Part shown: positions 41,938-51,375 of the stretch, piece by piece
How positions within the stretch are numbered: position 1 is the first letter of the stretch
Layout: the number at the start of each line of letters is the position of its first letter
Assembly (NCBI RefSeq): GCF_900110125.1
Contig: NZ_FOCN01000012.1
Coordinates: 37,075 to 101,074, forward strand
Reading direction: 5' to 3'
Origin: Cryobacterium luteum
GTDB taxonomy: Bacteria; Actinomycetota; Actinomycetes; Actinomycetales; Microbacteriaceae
DNA length: 64,000 nucleotides
Translations under genes and position numbers: made by a program
Notes under the pieces: model-generated
Seen by the model: the letters and a program-made list of their open reading frames with translations, nothing else
Database searches by the model: none
What the model was told of the DNA's origin: nothing

Positions 41938-43395
41938 CTAGTGCGTGGACGCCTCGGTGGCGATCTCACTGCGGTCGCCGGACCACAGGGTGTGGAAGGT
42001 GCCGGGCAGGTCGACCCGGTGGTAGGTGTGCGCTCCGAAGAAGTCGCGCTGACCCTGCACCAGGGCGGCCGGCAGGCGAACGCTCGCGAGCGAGTCGAAG
42101 TAGCTCAGGCTCGAACCGAAGCCGGGAACCGGGATGCCCGACAGTGCGGCGGTCGAGACCACGCGGCGCCAGGCTGCCTCGCCGGAGGCGACGGCCTCGG
42201 CGAAGTACGGGTCGGCGAGCAGGCTCGGAATGGACGCGTCGTTGTCGTAGGCGTCGACGATGCGGTTGAGGAACTGGGCGCGAATGATGCAGCCGCCGCG
42301 CCAGATAGTGGCGATGGCACCCTTGTCGATGTTCCAGTTGTACTTCTTCGCACCGGCGATGATCGCGTCGAATCCCTGCGCGTAGGCGACGATTTTCGAG
42401 GCATAGAGCGCCTGGCGCACGTCTTCCTGAAAGGTATGGCCGACGATGGCGATCTCGGGGCGAGCGGTGAGGGTGGCGCGCACCGGTCCGCGCTGCTCCG
42501 GGTGGCTGGAGACGGCGCGGGCGAAGACGGCCTCGGCGATGCCGCCGACCGGAACGCCGAGGTCGAGCGCGTTCTGCACGGTCCAGACGCCGGTTCCCTT
42601 AGAGCCGGCCTCGTCGAGCACGACGTCGATGAACGGCTCCCCGGTCTTCGCGTCGACCTGACGCAGAATCTCTGCGGTGATCTCGATCAGGTAGCTGTTG
42701 AGTTCTCCGCTGTTCCAGTCGGTGAAGACGTCGGCGATGACCTCGGGGGAGTGCCCGCCAACCTTGCGGAGCAGGTCGTAGGCCTCGGCGATGAGCTGCA
42801 TGTCGGCGTATTCGATGCCGTTGTGGATCATCTTGACGAAGTGGCCGGCACCGTCGGTGCCGATGTGGGTGACGCAGGGCACACCGTCGACGACGGCGGC
42901 GATGGACTCGAGAATGGGGCCAAGGGTTTTGTACGCCTCCACCGAGCCGCCGGGCATGATGCTCGGGCCGTTGAGGGCGCCCTCTTCGCCACCGGAGATG
43001 CCGGCACCGACAAAGTTGAGGCCCTTGGCGCTCTGCTCCTTCTCTCGGCGGATGGTGTCGGTGAATTCGGCGTTACCGCCGTCGACGATGATGTCACCGG
43101 GCTCGAACAGCTCCGAGAGTTGGGAGATGACGGCGTCGGTTCCGCGGCCGGCCTGCACCATGATGATCGCCGTGCGCGGCTTGGTCAGCGACGCGACAAA
43201 GTCGGCGATGTTCTCGGAGGCGACAAAGTTGGCCTCGGGGTGCTCGGTCGTGAGCAGGCGGGTTCGTTCGGGGGAGCGGTTGTAGACCGCGACGGTGTTC
43301 CCCTCGCGGCCGGCCAGGTTGCGGGCGAGGTTCGAGCCCATCACCGCCAGACCGACGACACCAATATTTGCCTGTGCTGAACCGGACTCTGACAC
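41938..43395 (-). CDS. gnd: 6-phosphogluconate dehydrogenase, decarboxylating (NADP-dependent)
   Basis: A 485-residue pentose-phosphate enzyme converting 6-phosphogluconate to ribulose 5-phosphate, CO2 and NADPH. The Rossmann motif GLAVMGSNLARNLAGREGNTVAVYNRSPE shows the NADP-type Asn-Arg-Ser after the second strand. VGAGISGGEEGALNGPSIMPGG near 125 and KMIHNGIEYADMQLIAEAYDLL near 184 are the catalytic signatures. GTG 43395 is preceded by AAGGAG. It is divergent from the gluconokinase gene. Confidence 0.96.
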   Translation of the reverse strand: MSESGSAQANIGVVGLAVMGSNLARNLAGREGNTVAVYNRSPERTRLLTTEHPEANFVASENIADFVASLTKPRTAIIMVQAGRGTDAVISQLSELFEPGDIIVDGGNAEFTDTIRREKEQSAKGLNFVGAGISGGEEGALNGPSIMPGGSVEAYKTLGPILESIAAVVDGVPCVTHIGTDGAGHFVKMIHNGIEYADMQLIAEAYDLLRKVGGHSPEVIADVFTDWNSGELNSYLIEITAEILRQVDAKTGEPFIDVVLDEAGSKGTGVWTVQNALDLGVPVGGIAEAVFARAVSSHPEQRGPVRATLTARPEIAIVGHTFQEDVRQALYASKIVAYAQGFDAIIAGAKKYNWNIDKGAIATIWRGGCIIRAQFLNRIVDAYDNDASIPSLLADPYFAEAVASGEAAWRRVVSTAALSGIPVPGFGSSLSYFDSLASVRLPAALVQGQRDFFGAHTYHRVDLPGTFHTLWSGDRSEIATEASTH

Positions 43396-43434
43396 GTTTT
43401 CTCCTTCGGGGCTGTGTTGAGCAGACCACCTACG

Positions 43435-43440
43435 AGTTTA
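43435..43440 (-). promoter_or_regulatory. -10 hexamer TAAACT of gnd
   Basis: Minus-strand TAAACT lies 39 bases before the GTG of gnd, predicting a leader of about 33 bases with an AAGGAG site. The neighbouring 43480-43550 stretch is unusually AT-rich and must hold the divergent gntK promoter and probably the GntR operator, though I could not define a clean palindrome. Confidence 0.4.
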
Positions 43441-43564
43441 GCCCACCGGCCTGATCGGTCCCACAAACGGGGGCGCGCACGATTTCATTGAAGCAGATAT
43501 AAGTGTTAGTTTGCTCGTTGTAATCAGATTTATTGCAGTGAAGCAGCGGCCGCAAAGGAGCACC

Positions 43565-44104
43565 ATGCCTGATCACATCCAACGAGTCACCCCCGCATTG
43601 GCCATCGTCGTGATGGGCGTTCAGGGTTGCGGCAAATCCACCGTCGGCCGCGCACTCGCCGCGGCACGGGGCTTCCGATTTCTTGACGGTGACGACCTGC
43701 ACAGCGCGGCGGCACGCGCCAAGATGGCGTCCGGGCATCCGCTCACCGACGACGACCGCCTGCCCTGGCTGACCCGCATCGGCGAGACCATGGCGGAGGC
43801 CGTCGACCAGGGCAAACCGCTCGTGGTCGCCTGCTCGGCCCTCAAACGCAACTACCGCGACCTGCTGCGCTCCTTCGTACCGACGCTGGTCTTCGCCGAG
43901 CTCTATGGCAGCCAGGAACTGATCGCCGAGCGACTCACCCACCGCAACCACGAATACATGCCGCCCACCCTGCTCGACTCGCAATTCGCGACGCTCGAAC
44001 CGCTCGCCGCTGACGAAGCCGGGCTGCGCGTCGACCTCATCCACACTCCCGACGAAATCGTCGGCCTGATCCACAAAGGAACGCTCACTGATGACCGATC
44101 TTGA
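43565..44104 (+). CDS. gntK: Gluconokinase
   Basis: A 179-residue P-loop kinase phosphorylating gluconate to 6-phosphogluconate. Walker A is GVQGCGKSTVG near residue 18. FLDGDDLHSAAARAKMASGHPLTDDDRLPWL near 40-70 and VACSALKRNYRDLLR near 88 are the GntK family motifs. AAAGGAG precedes the ATG at 43565. Its end overlaps the permease start by 14 bases, so both are translated from one message. Confidence 0.95.
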   Translation: MPDHIQRVTPALAIVVMGVQGCGKSTVGRALAAARGFRFLDGDDLHSAAARAKMASGHPLTDDDRLPWLTRIGETMAEAVDQGKPLVVACSALKRNYRDLLRSFVPTLVFAELYGSQELIAERLTHRNHEYMPPTLLDSQFATLEPLAADEAGLRVDLIHTPDEIVGLIHKGTLTDDRS

Positions 44105-45491
44105 AATGAACTGGGTGCTCGGCACCCCCGGATTGCTCGGCGTTGCCGCCGGTGCGATCGCGGTGCTCCTCGTGCTCATCATGAAGTTCAAGGTGCACGC
44201 CTTTCTGTCGCTGATCATCGTGAGCCTGCTCACCGCGGTCGCCACCGGCATTCCGACGGCACGCCTCATGCCCACCCTGCTCGACGGCTTCGGCGGCACG
44301 CTGGCCGGTGTGGCCCTGCTCGTCGGCCTCGGCGCCATGCTCGGTCGCATGCTCGAGACCAGCGGCGGCGCGCAGGTGCTGACGGATGCCCTGATCGCCC
44401 GTTTCGGAGAGAAGCGCGCGCCGATCGCGCTCGCCGTCGCATCGCTCATGCTCGGTTTCCCGATCTTCTTCGACGCCGGCCTCGTGGTCATGCTGCCGAT
44501 CATCTTCGCCGTCGCCCGACGCCTCGGCGGGTCTTTCCTCGGCTATGCGTTCCCATCGGCGGTGGCCTTCTCGGTCATGCATATCTTCGTGCCGCCGCAC
44601 CCCGGCCCCGTTGCGGCGACGGGCCTGCTCGGCGCCGACGTCGGACTCGTGCTGATCTTCGGCCTTCTGGTAGCACTGCCCACCTGGTACGTCGTCGGTC
44701 ACCTGTTCGGCCGCTACGTCGGTCGCAAGTACGACATTCCCGTGCCGTCTATTCTGCGGGGCAGCACGGGCGACTTCACCGAGTTCGCGTCCGCTCCCCG
44801 GGTCGGCATCATCATGACCCTGCTCCTGCTGCCGATCGGACTGATCTTTCTCAACACCGGCCTCAACATGGCCGCCACCGCCGGGCTGGTCTCGCTCGAC
44901 GATGCCTGGGTGCAGATTCTGCGCGCCATCGGCGAGACACCGGTGGCCCTGCTCATCACGGTGGTGCTCGCCATGGCCCTGCTCGGCTGGAAGAAGCGTA
45001 AGTCGGCCAGCCTCGTGGAATCGGTCGTCGACAGCGCGCTCGGCCCGGTCTCTGCCGTCATCCTCATCACCGGCGCCGGTGGAATGTTCGGAGGCGTGCT
45101 GCGTGCCAGCGGAATCGGCAACGCCCTGGCCGAGTCACTCGACGCCATCGGCCTGCCGGTGATCGTGGCCGGGTTCGTGATCGCCGCCCTCGTGCGGATC
45201 GCGCAGGGCTCCGCAACAGTGGCGCTCACCACCACGGCGGCGCTGCTGCAGCCGGTCGTGATGGGCAACAACACTTTCAACCCGGTTGAGCTCGCCGCCA
45301 TCGTGCTGGCACTCGCGGCCGGGTCGGTCTTCGCCGGGCACGTCAACGACTCCGGATTCTGGCTGGTCAGCCGGTTCTTCGGGATGGACACCAAGACCAC
45401 GCTCAAGACCTGGACCGTCGGTCAGGCCCTGGTCGGAATCGTGGGCTTTACGCTGGCGCTGGCCATCTACCTCGTGGCGAGCCTGCTCTGA
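44091..45491 (+). CDS. Gluconate permease, GntP family
   Basis: A 466-residue membrane transporter of the gluconate:H+ symporter family with about 12 helices. Family features: HAFLSLIIVSLLTAVATGIP near residue 35, GLGAMLGRMLETSGGAQVL near 82, FVPPHPGPVAATGLLGADVG near 165, and NDSGFWLVSRFFGMDTKTTLKTW near 420. It overlaps gntK and converges with the GntR gene, six bases between stops. Confidence 0.94.
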   Translation: MTDLEMNWVLGTPGLLGVAAGAIAVLLVLIMKFKVHAFLSLIIVSLLTAVATGIPTARLMPTLLDGFGGTLAGVALLVGLGAMLGRMLETSGGAQVLTDALIARFGEKRAPIALAVASLMLGFPIFFDAGLVVMLPIIFAVARRLGGSFLGYAFPSAVAFSVMHIFVPPHPGPVAATGLLGADVGLVLIFGLLVALPTWYVVGHLFGRYVGRKYDIPVPSILRGSTGDFTEFASAPRVGIIMTLLLLPIGLIFLNTGLNMAATAGLVSLDDAWVQILRAIGETPVALLITVVLAMALLGWKKRKSASLVESVVDSALGPVSAVILITGAGGMFGGVLRASGIGNALAESLDAIGLPVIVAGFVIAALVRIAQGSATVALTTTAALLQPVVMGNNTFNPVELAAIVLALAAGSVFAGHVNDSGFWLVSRFFGMDTKTTLKTWTVGQALVGIVGFTLALAIYLVASLL

Positions 45492-45497
45492 CCCCGA

Positions 45498-46211
45498 CTA
45501 GAAGAACAGGCGGGGAGTGTGGGCCCAGGACTCCTCCACCTCGGCAATGGTGCGTCGCATGATCAGTTCCATAGACTCCCGGGCCCGCCCCGGATGGCCG
45601 CCCTGGATGGCGTCGGCGACGTCAACGTGCCACTGCAGGGCGGTTTCATGCGGGTGGGCGGGCATCAGGCCGAGGCCGGTGCGCCCCGACAGCACGGCAG
45701 CGATCACTTCGTCGAGTTTGGCGAACATCTCATTGCCCGACCCGTGCAACACCAGCCGGTGAAAGTGGATGTCCAGCGCGAGAAATCGCTCGAGGTCGCC
45801 GGCTCGCCCGACGGTGCGCATCTGCGCGGCCACGGTCATGAGTTCGCCCGACATGGCCTGTGGGCAGTGTCGTGCGGCCAGTTCGGCGGCCATCGGCTCG
45901 ACGGATGCTCGCAGCTCGGTGAGCGAACGCAGCTGGGCGCCACGTCCAGCCCCGGCCAGGCGCCAGCGGATGAGCAGGGGATCGAAGGCGTTCCACACCG
46001 ATTGCGGCCGAACGCGAATTCCGACCCGCTTGACCGATTCGACCAGGCCCATGGCGCCGAGCACCCGCACCGCCTCGCGCACGACTGACCGACTCACGCC
46101 CTGGGTGCGCTCGAGCTCTTCCGAGAGCATCACGGTTCCGGCCGGCGTGCGCCCGTCGACGATGGGGATGCCGACCGCCTCGACCACGCGGTTGTGCAGG
46201 CTGGATGGCAT
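45498..46211 (-). CDS. GntR-family regulator, FadR/FCD subgroup
   Basis: A 237-residue transcription factor, likely repressor of the adjacent gluconate genes. An N-terminal winged helix (GRTPAGTVMLSEELERTQGVSRSVVREAVRVLGAMGLVESVKRVGIRVRP) is followed by an all-helical FCD effector domain with the metal or ligand ligands LDIHFHRLVLHGSGN near 155 and HxxALQWHVDVADAI near 200. The ATG at 46211 has TAGGGT six bases upstream. Regulation of gntK is inferred from position only. Confidence 0.9.
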   Translation of the reverse strand: MPSSLHNRVVEAVGIPIVDGRTPAGTVMLSEELERTQGVSRSVVREAVRVLGAMGLVESVKRVGIRVRPQSVWNAFDPLLIRWRLAGAGRGAQLRSLTELRASVEPMAAELAARHCPQAMSGELMTVAAQMRTVGRAGDLERFLALDIHFHRLVLHGSGNEMFAKLDEVIAAVLSGRTGLGLMPAHPHETALQWHVDVADAIQGGHPGRARESMELIMRRTIAEVEESWAHTPRLFF

Positions 46212-46217
46212 GCTCCG

Positions 46218-46223
46218 ACCCTA
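46218..46223 (-). promoter_or_regulatory. -10 hexamer TAGGGT, leaderless-type
   Basis: Minus-strand TAGGGT is followed by six bases and the ATG of the GntR gene at 46211. Confidence 0.5.
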
Positions 46224-46287
46224 ACGCCTGCGTCGGCACCCGCGCCGTGCGCGACACGCCCGGGCTGCAGGCCCGGCGCGAACTGTG

Positions 46288-46293
46288 TAAGCT
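46288..46293 (+). promoter_or_regulatory. Possible -10 hexamer TAAGCT for the L25 gene
   Basis: TAAGCT about 165 bases before the L25 start would give a long leader. No -35 is visible. The rest of the 247-base gap contains a strong AAGGAG site next to the gene and nothing else I recognise. Confidence 0.25.
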
Positions 46294-46458
46294 GGACAAC
46301 GAACTTCGGCGAGGGATGATGCCGGGCCAGACTCGTAGGCCGGCGGCATCCGTTATCGACGCGGCGGACGAGGCCCTGGGCTTTTCCTCACGCTGACATG
46401 CGTTCGAGTTGAATCACTATCCCACGACCTGGGCTCAGGCCCCGCAAGGAGAAATATC

Positions 46459-47073
46459 ATGGCTAAAGAAGTTACCGCTGTCGTCGCTGAACTGCGCGAA
46501 AGCTTCGGCAAGGGCGCGGCCCGCAAGCTGCGCGTGCTCGGCAAGATCCCGGCCGTCATCTACGGCCACGGCACCGAGCCGGTGCACGTGTCGCTGCCCG
46601 CCCACCGCATCGCCCTGCTGCTGCGTCGCGCCAACATGCTGCTCGAGCTCGACATCGCTGGCGCCAAGCAGCTCGTACTGGTCAAGGACGTGCAGAAGGA
46701 CCCGGTAAAGGCCATCATCGAGCACATCGACCTGGTCGTCGTGCGCAAGGGTGAAAAGGTGCAGGTTGAAGTTCAGGTGCACATGTCGGGCGAGTCCTTC
46801 GCCGGCACGATCGCCGACTTCGACACCAAGACCCTGCTGCTCGAGGTTGAAGCAACCGACATTCCCGAGAACGTCACCGTGTCGATCGAGGGTCTCGAAG
46901 ACGGTGCCCAGATTCACGCCAAGGACGTTCCTCTGCCCGACGGCGCCGTGCTCATGTCCGACGAGGACGCCCTCGTCGTCTACATCCACACCCCTCGTGG
47001 CGAAGATGAAGAAGAGGCCGAGACCGAGGTCATCACGGCCGGCACCCCGGCCGCCACGCCTCCCGCCGCGTAG
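46459..47073 (+). CDS. rplY: 50S ribosomal protein L25, general stress (Ctc) form
   Basis: A 204-residue protein binding 5S rRNA. The N-terminal L25 domain (residues 1-95: VVAELRESFGKGAARKLRVLGKIPAVIYGHGTEPVHVSLP) is followed by the Ctc beta domain (95-185) and an acidic, Ala/Pro-rich tail (GEDEEEAETEV...). CAAGGAG precedes the ATG. It is followed by pth, a conserved pair linked to translation. Confidence 0.95.
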   Translation: MAKEVTAVVAELRESFGKGAARKLRVLGKIPAVIYGHGTEPVHVSLPAHRIALLLRRANMLLELDIAGAKQLVLVKDVQKDPVKAIIEHIDLVVVRKGEKVQVEVQVHMSGESFAGTIADFDTKTLLLEVEATDIPENVTVSIEGLEDGAQIHAKDVPLPDGAVLMSDEDALVVYIHTPRGEDEEEAETEVITAGTPAATPPAA

Positions 47074-47144
47074 TACTTTTCAACGGCGTACCCATCATCA
47101 ACTGGTTCCGTCTGGGCTTTCGCCCGCGTACACGGAGGAATCCC

Positions 47145-47729
47145 CTGGATACGAACCTGTGGCTCGTAGTCGGGCTCGGCAACCCCGGGCCCGACTACGC
47201 CGGCAATCGGCACAACGTGGGACAGATGGTGGCGGCGCAGCTTGCCGACCGTCTCACCTCCAACTTCAAACGTCATAAAACGGCCGCCCTCGTTGCCGAG
47301 GGACGCATCGCACCCACTGGGCCCAAACTGGTGGTGGCCAAGCCCACCACGTTCATGAACGTCTCCGGCAGTCCGGTCGCCGCGCTGCTGCGCTTCTACT
47401 CGCTGCCCGTCTCCCGGCTCATCGTGGTGCACGATGACCTCGACCTGCCCTTCGACACGCTCAAGATCAAGGTCGGCGGCGGGCACGGCGGCCACAACGG
47501 CCTGCGCGACATCATCGCCGCCACCGGAACCAATGAGTTCATCCGCATTCGCATGGGCATCGGACGCCCGCCCGGTCGCCAGAATCCGGCCGATTTCGTG
47601 CTGCACGACTTCGCATCGGCCGAGCGTAGCATTCTGCCCAATCTCATAGCGGATGCTGCCGACGCAATCGAACTGATCGCCGCGGACGGCGTCGTGGCCG
47701 CGCAGCAGAAGTTCCACTCGCCCTCGTAG
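47145..47729 (+). CDS. pth: Peptidyl-tRNA hydrolase, apparent CTG start
   Basis: A 194-residue enzyme freeing tRNA from stalled peptidyl-tRNA. The catalytic set is present only if the frame is read from upstream of GTG 47217: GLGNPG (Asn), RHNVG (His), HDDLDLPFDTLKIKVGGGHGGHNGLRD (Asp) and KPTTFMNVSG. GTG 47217 would delete the Asn and His motifs. No ATG, GTG or TTG lies upstream in frame. CTG 47145 stands six bases after GGAGGA and yields a family-length N-terminus LDTNLWLVVGLGNPG. I therefore call CTG the start. mfd follows after 13 bases. Confidence 0.9.
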   Translation: MDTNLWLVVGLGNPGPDYAGNRHNVGQMVAAQLADRLTSNFKRHKTAALVAEGRIAPTGPKLVVAKPTTFMNVSGSPVAALLRFYSLPVSRLIVVHDDLDLPFDTLKIKVGGGHGGHNGLRDIIAATGTNEFIRIRMGIGRPPGRQNPADFVLHDFASAERSILPNLIADAADAIELIAADGVVAAQQKFHSPS

Positions 47730-47730
47730 G

Positions 47731-47736
47731 TAGACT
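47731..47736 (+). promoter_or_regulatory. -10 hexamer TAGACT, leaderless-type, of mfd
   Basis: TAGACT is followed by six bases and the GTG of mfd at 47743. No ribosome-binding site is present. Confidence 0.6.
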
Positions 47737-47742
47737 CGTTCA

Positions 47743-50700
47743 GTGATCCTTCAGGGCTTAATTGCAGCGCTCGCGCGCGCCTCCACGTTCGACAATGCCC
47801 TCGCCTATGCCAGCCGGGATGCTGATTTCAGTCTGACCGAGGGCCTGCGTGCGCCGCTGCTTGCCGCGCTGCTCAACCTGCGACCGGACGACGCCCAGGC
47901 GTTGTTCGTCATCACCGCGACCGGTCGGGAGTCCGAGGCGCTGCGCGACAACCTCGGCTGCTTTGCGACGAGTGCTGAAATCATCGACTTTCCGGCCTGG
48001 GAGACCCTGCCGCACGAACGTCTCAGCCCGAGCGCCGAGATCGTCGGCAAACGCCTGCACGCTCTGCGCCGCATGCGCGAGTGGCAGGAGGCCGACCCGG
48101 CCACCCGGCATCCGCTCATCGTCGTCGCCTCGGTGCGGGCGGCCCTGCAGCCGGTCGCCGACAACCTCACCGACTACGAACCGATCGACCTCACCGTCGG
48201 CGCGCGCGGCCACGACCTCGCCGCGATCGTGCTGCAACTGGTGAACCTGGCCTATGCCCGCGTCGACATGGTCACCCGGCGCGGCGAGTTCGCCGTGCGC
48301 GGCGGCATCCTTGACGTGTTTCCGCCGGTGGCTTCTCACCCGTACCGGGTGGAGTTCTTCGGCGACGAAGTTGAGCAGATTCGCCTGTTCAGCGTCGCCG
48401 ACCAGCGGTCTCTGCCCGAACCGGTCGCCTCCGTCAGCCTGCCACCGAGCAGGGAACTGCTGCTGAGCCCTGCCGTTCGGCAGCGCGCCCGCGAGATGCA
48501 GCACGAATTTCCGAGTCTGTCCGGCCTGCTTGCCAAGATCGCCGAGGGTATCCCGGTGGAGGGAATGGAGAGCCTCGCGCCGGCCCTGGTCGACCGGCTC
48601 GTACCGGTCACCCACTACCTGCCCGTCACCGCCGCCATCGCCGTGATCTCGCCGGAGCGGGTCGCCAGCCGGGCGATCAGCCTCGCCGAGACCAACCGCG
48701 AGTTTCTCGGTGCCGCCTGGAGCGCCGCCACGGCCGGGGCCGACGCGCCCATCGACCTCGAATCCGGTGATTTTCTCACCCTCGGCCGCCTGCGCGACAG
48801 CGTCAAGTACTCGGCGCCGGGCGCGCCGGCCTCCGGGCACAGCTGGTGGACCCTGAGTACCTTCCAGGCCGCACCGACCGACGCGCCGGTGCTGCCCGAG
48901 CACCTCGAGCTGGACGAACTGCTCACCATGCGCATCGAAGCGGATGCCGTCCCCACCTTCGCTGGCAGCGTCGACGGCGCCGTGGGTCACGTCGCCTCCC
49001 GGCTGCACGACGGCTGGGTCGTCGGCATCGTCGCCCAAGGCACCGGGCTGGTGGAACGGGCCGCCCAGGTGCTCGCCGAGCGTGAACTGCCGGCGCGGGT
49101 GGTCGACGTGTGGCCGCTGGAGCCGGAACCGGGCATCGCCTACCTGCTGAAGGCATCCGTCGATCATGGTTTCGAACTGCCGCAGAGCAAGCTGACCCTC
49201 ATCAGCGAAAGCGAGTTCTACGGCCGCACGGTCGGTTATGACGCGCGACAGATCAAGAAGCTCGCCAGCCGTCGCAAGAACGTCGTCGATCCCTTGCAGC
49301 TCGTGGCCGGCGACCACGTCGTGCATCAGACGCACGGCATCGGTCGTTTTCTCGAACTCACCCAGCGGGAGGTGTCGAGCGGTGGCCGCAACCCGGTGAA
49401 GACCACCCGCGAATACCTTGTGCTGGAGTACGCGCCGTCGAAGCGCGGGCACGCCGGCGACCGGCTTTATGTGCCGACCGACCAGCTCGACCTGGTCACC
49501 CGCTATGTCGGCGGTGAGGCCCCGACCCTGAGCAAGATGGGCGGCAGCGACTGGTCGAGTGCCAAGACCAAGGCACGCAAGGCGGTGCGGGACATCGCCG
49601 TGGAACTGGTCAAATTGTATTCGGCACGCATGGCCAGCAAGGGGCACGCGTTCGGGCCGGACACGCCCTGGCAGCGCGAGCTCGAAGAGGCCTTTCCGTT
49701 CGTGGAGACGCCCGACCAGCTCACCACCATCGACGAGGTCAAGGCCGATATGGAACGGCCCATTCCGATGGACCGGCTGCTCAGCGGCGACGTCGGGTTC
49801 GGCAAGACCGAGGTTGCCATTCGTGCCGCGTTCAAGGCGGTGCAGGACGGCAAACAGGTGGCCATGCTCGTACCGACCACCCTGCTGGTCAGCCAGCATA
49901 TGGAAACGTTCAAGGAACGCTTCGCCGGTTTCCCGATCCACCTGCGCGCCCTGTCCCGGTTTCAGACCGACAAGGAGTCGCGGGAGACCATCGCCGGCAT
50001 GCTCGACGGAACCGTCGACGTCGTCATCGGCACGCACCGCCTGCTGTCACCGTCGATTATCTTCAAAGATCTGGGTCTGGTCATCATCGACGAGGAGCAG
50101 CGGTTCGGCGTCGAACACAAAGACGCTCTGAAGAAGCTCAAAACCAACGTCGACATTCTCGCGATGAGCGCGACGCCCATCCCGCGGTCGCTCGAGATGG
50201 CGGTCACCGGTATCCGTGAGATGTCGACCCTGGCCACCCCGCCGGAGGACCGACACCCCATCCTGACCTTCGTCGGGCCGTATTCGCAGCGGCAGGTGGC
50301 CGCGGCCATCCGTCGCGAGCTGCTGCGTGAGGGCCAGATCTTCTTTGTACACAACCGGGTCACGAGCATCAACCGCATCGCCACTCAGCTCGCCGAACTC
50401 GTACCGGAAGCGCGCATCGCCATCGCACACGGGCAGCTGCCGGAGGCCCAGCTGGAACAGGTGGTCGGTGATTTCTGGGAGCGCAAGTTCGACATTCTGG
50501 TCTGCACCACGATCATCGAGACCGGCCTCGACATCAACAACGCCAACACCATCATCATCGACCGCGCCGACAAATTCGGCCTGAGCCAGCTGCACCAGCT
50601 GCGCGGCCGGGTCGGGCGCGGGCGCGAACGCGCCTACGCCTACTTTCTCTACGATGAGAATAAGCCGCTGTCGGAAACCGCACACGACCGCCTCGCCACC

Positions 50701-51375
50701 ATCGCCGCGAACAACGAGCTCGGCGCCGGCATGCAGGTCGCTCTCAAAGACCTCGAGATTCGCGGGGCCGGTAACCTGCTCGGCGGGGAGCAGGCCGGCC
50801 ACATCGCCGGCGTCGGGTTCGACCTCTACCTGCGCATGATCGGGGAGGCCGTGTCGACGTTCCGCGGCGATGTGGCCGAGGGGCAGACCGAGCTGCGGCT
50901 GGAGCTGCCGGTCGACGCGCACATTCCGCACGACTTCGTCGACAGTGAACGGTTGCGGCTCGAGGCGTACCAGAAGCTCTCCAGCGCCAGCTCGCCCACG
51001 GCCACCGACGATCAGATCGACCTGGTACTCGACGAACTCACCGACCGGTACGGCGAACCGCCCGTGCCGGTGCAGAACCTGGTGGCCGTGTCGCGACTGC
51101 GCTGGCAGGCCCAGCAGGCGAACCTCAGCGAAGTCGTCGCCATGGGGTCGAACCTGAGGGTCGCGCCGGCCGATCTGGCGGACTCGATTCAGGTGCGCCT
51201 GCAGCGGATGTATCCCGGCTCGCGGTATGTGTCGGCGACCGGTGCGCTCAGTGTGCCAATGCCGCGGCCGAACGGTGAACCGCTGGGTGACGACGCCCTG
51301 ATCGAGTGGACCAAAACGTTGCTCGCCGCGATCTTTCCGCCGCCCGTGCCGAGCGCGCTCCCGGCCGGCAGCTAG
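47743..51375 (+). CDS. mfd: Transcription-repair coupling factor
   Basis: A 1210-residue SF2 ATPase that removes RNA polymerase stalled at lesions and recruits UvrA. Order: UvrB-like N-terminal module ([27 protein letters not shown] near 80), RNA-polymerase-interacting domain near 510-570, helicase core with Walker [18 protein letters not shown] near 682 and Walker [14 protein letters not shown] near 783, then [20 protein letters not shown] near 950 and a C-terminal TRCF domain. GTG start behind a leaderless-type -10. The stop overlaps that of nhaA on the other strand by three bases (CTAG). Confidence 0.97.
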   Translation: MILQGLIAALARASTFDNALAYASRDADFSLTEGLRAPLLAALLNLRPDDAQALFVITATGRESEALRDNLGCFATSAEIIDFPAWETLPHERLSPSAEIVGKRLHALRRMREWQEADPATRHPLIVVASVRAALQPVADNLTDYEPIDLTVGARGHDLAAIVLQLVNLAYARVDMVTRRGEFAVRGGILDVFPPVASHPYRVEFFGDEVEQIRLFSVADQRSLPEPVASVSLPPSRELLLSPAVRQRAREMQHEFPSLSGLLAKIAEGIPVEGMESLAPALVDRLVPVTHYLPVTAAIAVISPERVASRAISLAETNREFLGAAWSAATAGADAPIDLESGDFLTLGRLRDSVKYSAPGAPASGHSWWTLSTFQAAPTDAPVLPEHLELDELLTMRIEADAVPTFAGSVDGAVGHVASRLHDGWVVGIVAQGTGLVERAAQVLAERELPARVVDVWPLEPEPGIAYLLKASVDHGFELPQSKLTLISESEFYGRTVGYDARQIKKLASRRKNVVDPLQLVAGDHVVHQTHGIGRFLELTQREVSSGGRNPVKTTREYLVLEYAPSKRGHAGDRLYVPTDQLDLVTRYVGGEAPTLSKMGGSDWSSAKTKARKAVRDIAVELVKLYSARMASKGHAFGPDTPWQRELEEAFPFVETPDQLTTIDEVKADMERPIPMDRLLSGDVGFGKTEVAIRAAFKAVQDGKQVAMLVPTTLLVSQHMETFKERFAGFPIHLRALSRFQTDKESRETIAGMLDGTVDVVIGTHRLLSPSIIFKDLGLVIIDEEQRFGVEHKDALKKLKTNVDILAMSATPIPRSLEMAVTGIREMSTLATPPEDRHPILTFVGPYSQRQVAAAIRRELLREGQIFFVHNRVTSINRIATQLAELVPEARIAIAHGQLPEAQLEQVVGDFWERKFDILVCTTIIETGLDINNANTIIIDRADKFGLSQLHQLRGRVGRGRERAYAYFLYDENKPLSETAHDRLATIAANNELGAGMQVALKDLEIRGAGNLLGGEQAGHIAGVGFDLYLRMIGEAVSTFRGDVAEGQTELRLELPVDAHIPHDFVDSERLRLEAYQKLSSASSPTATDDQIDLVLDELTDRYGEPPVPVQNLVAVSRLRWQAQQANLSEVVAMGSNLRVAPADLADSIQVRLQRMYPGSRYVSATGALSVPMPRPNGEPLGDDALIEWTKTLLAAIFPPPVPSALPAGS

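Noticed and set aside
43480..43560. A defined GntR operator palindrome before gntK
   Set aside because: The region is AT-rich with partial direct repeats (ATTGAAGCAG and AGTGAAGCAG), but no clean FadR-type palindrome could be identified.
47217..47729. pth starting at GTG 47217
   Set aside because: It would remove the catalytic Asn and His motifs; a start upstream is needed.
47758..50037. A minus-strand frame of about 759 codons antisense to mfd
   Set aside because: No domain signature; mfd on the plus strand is complete.
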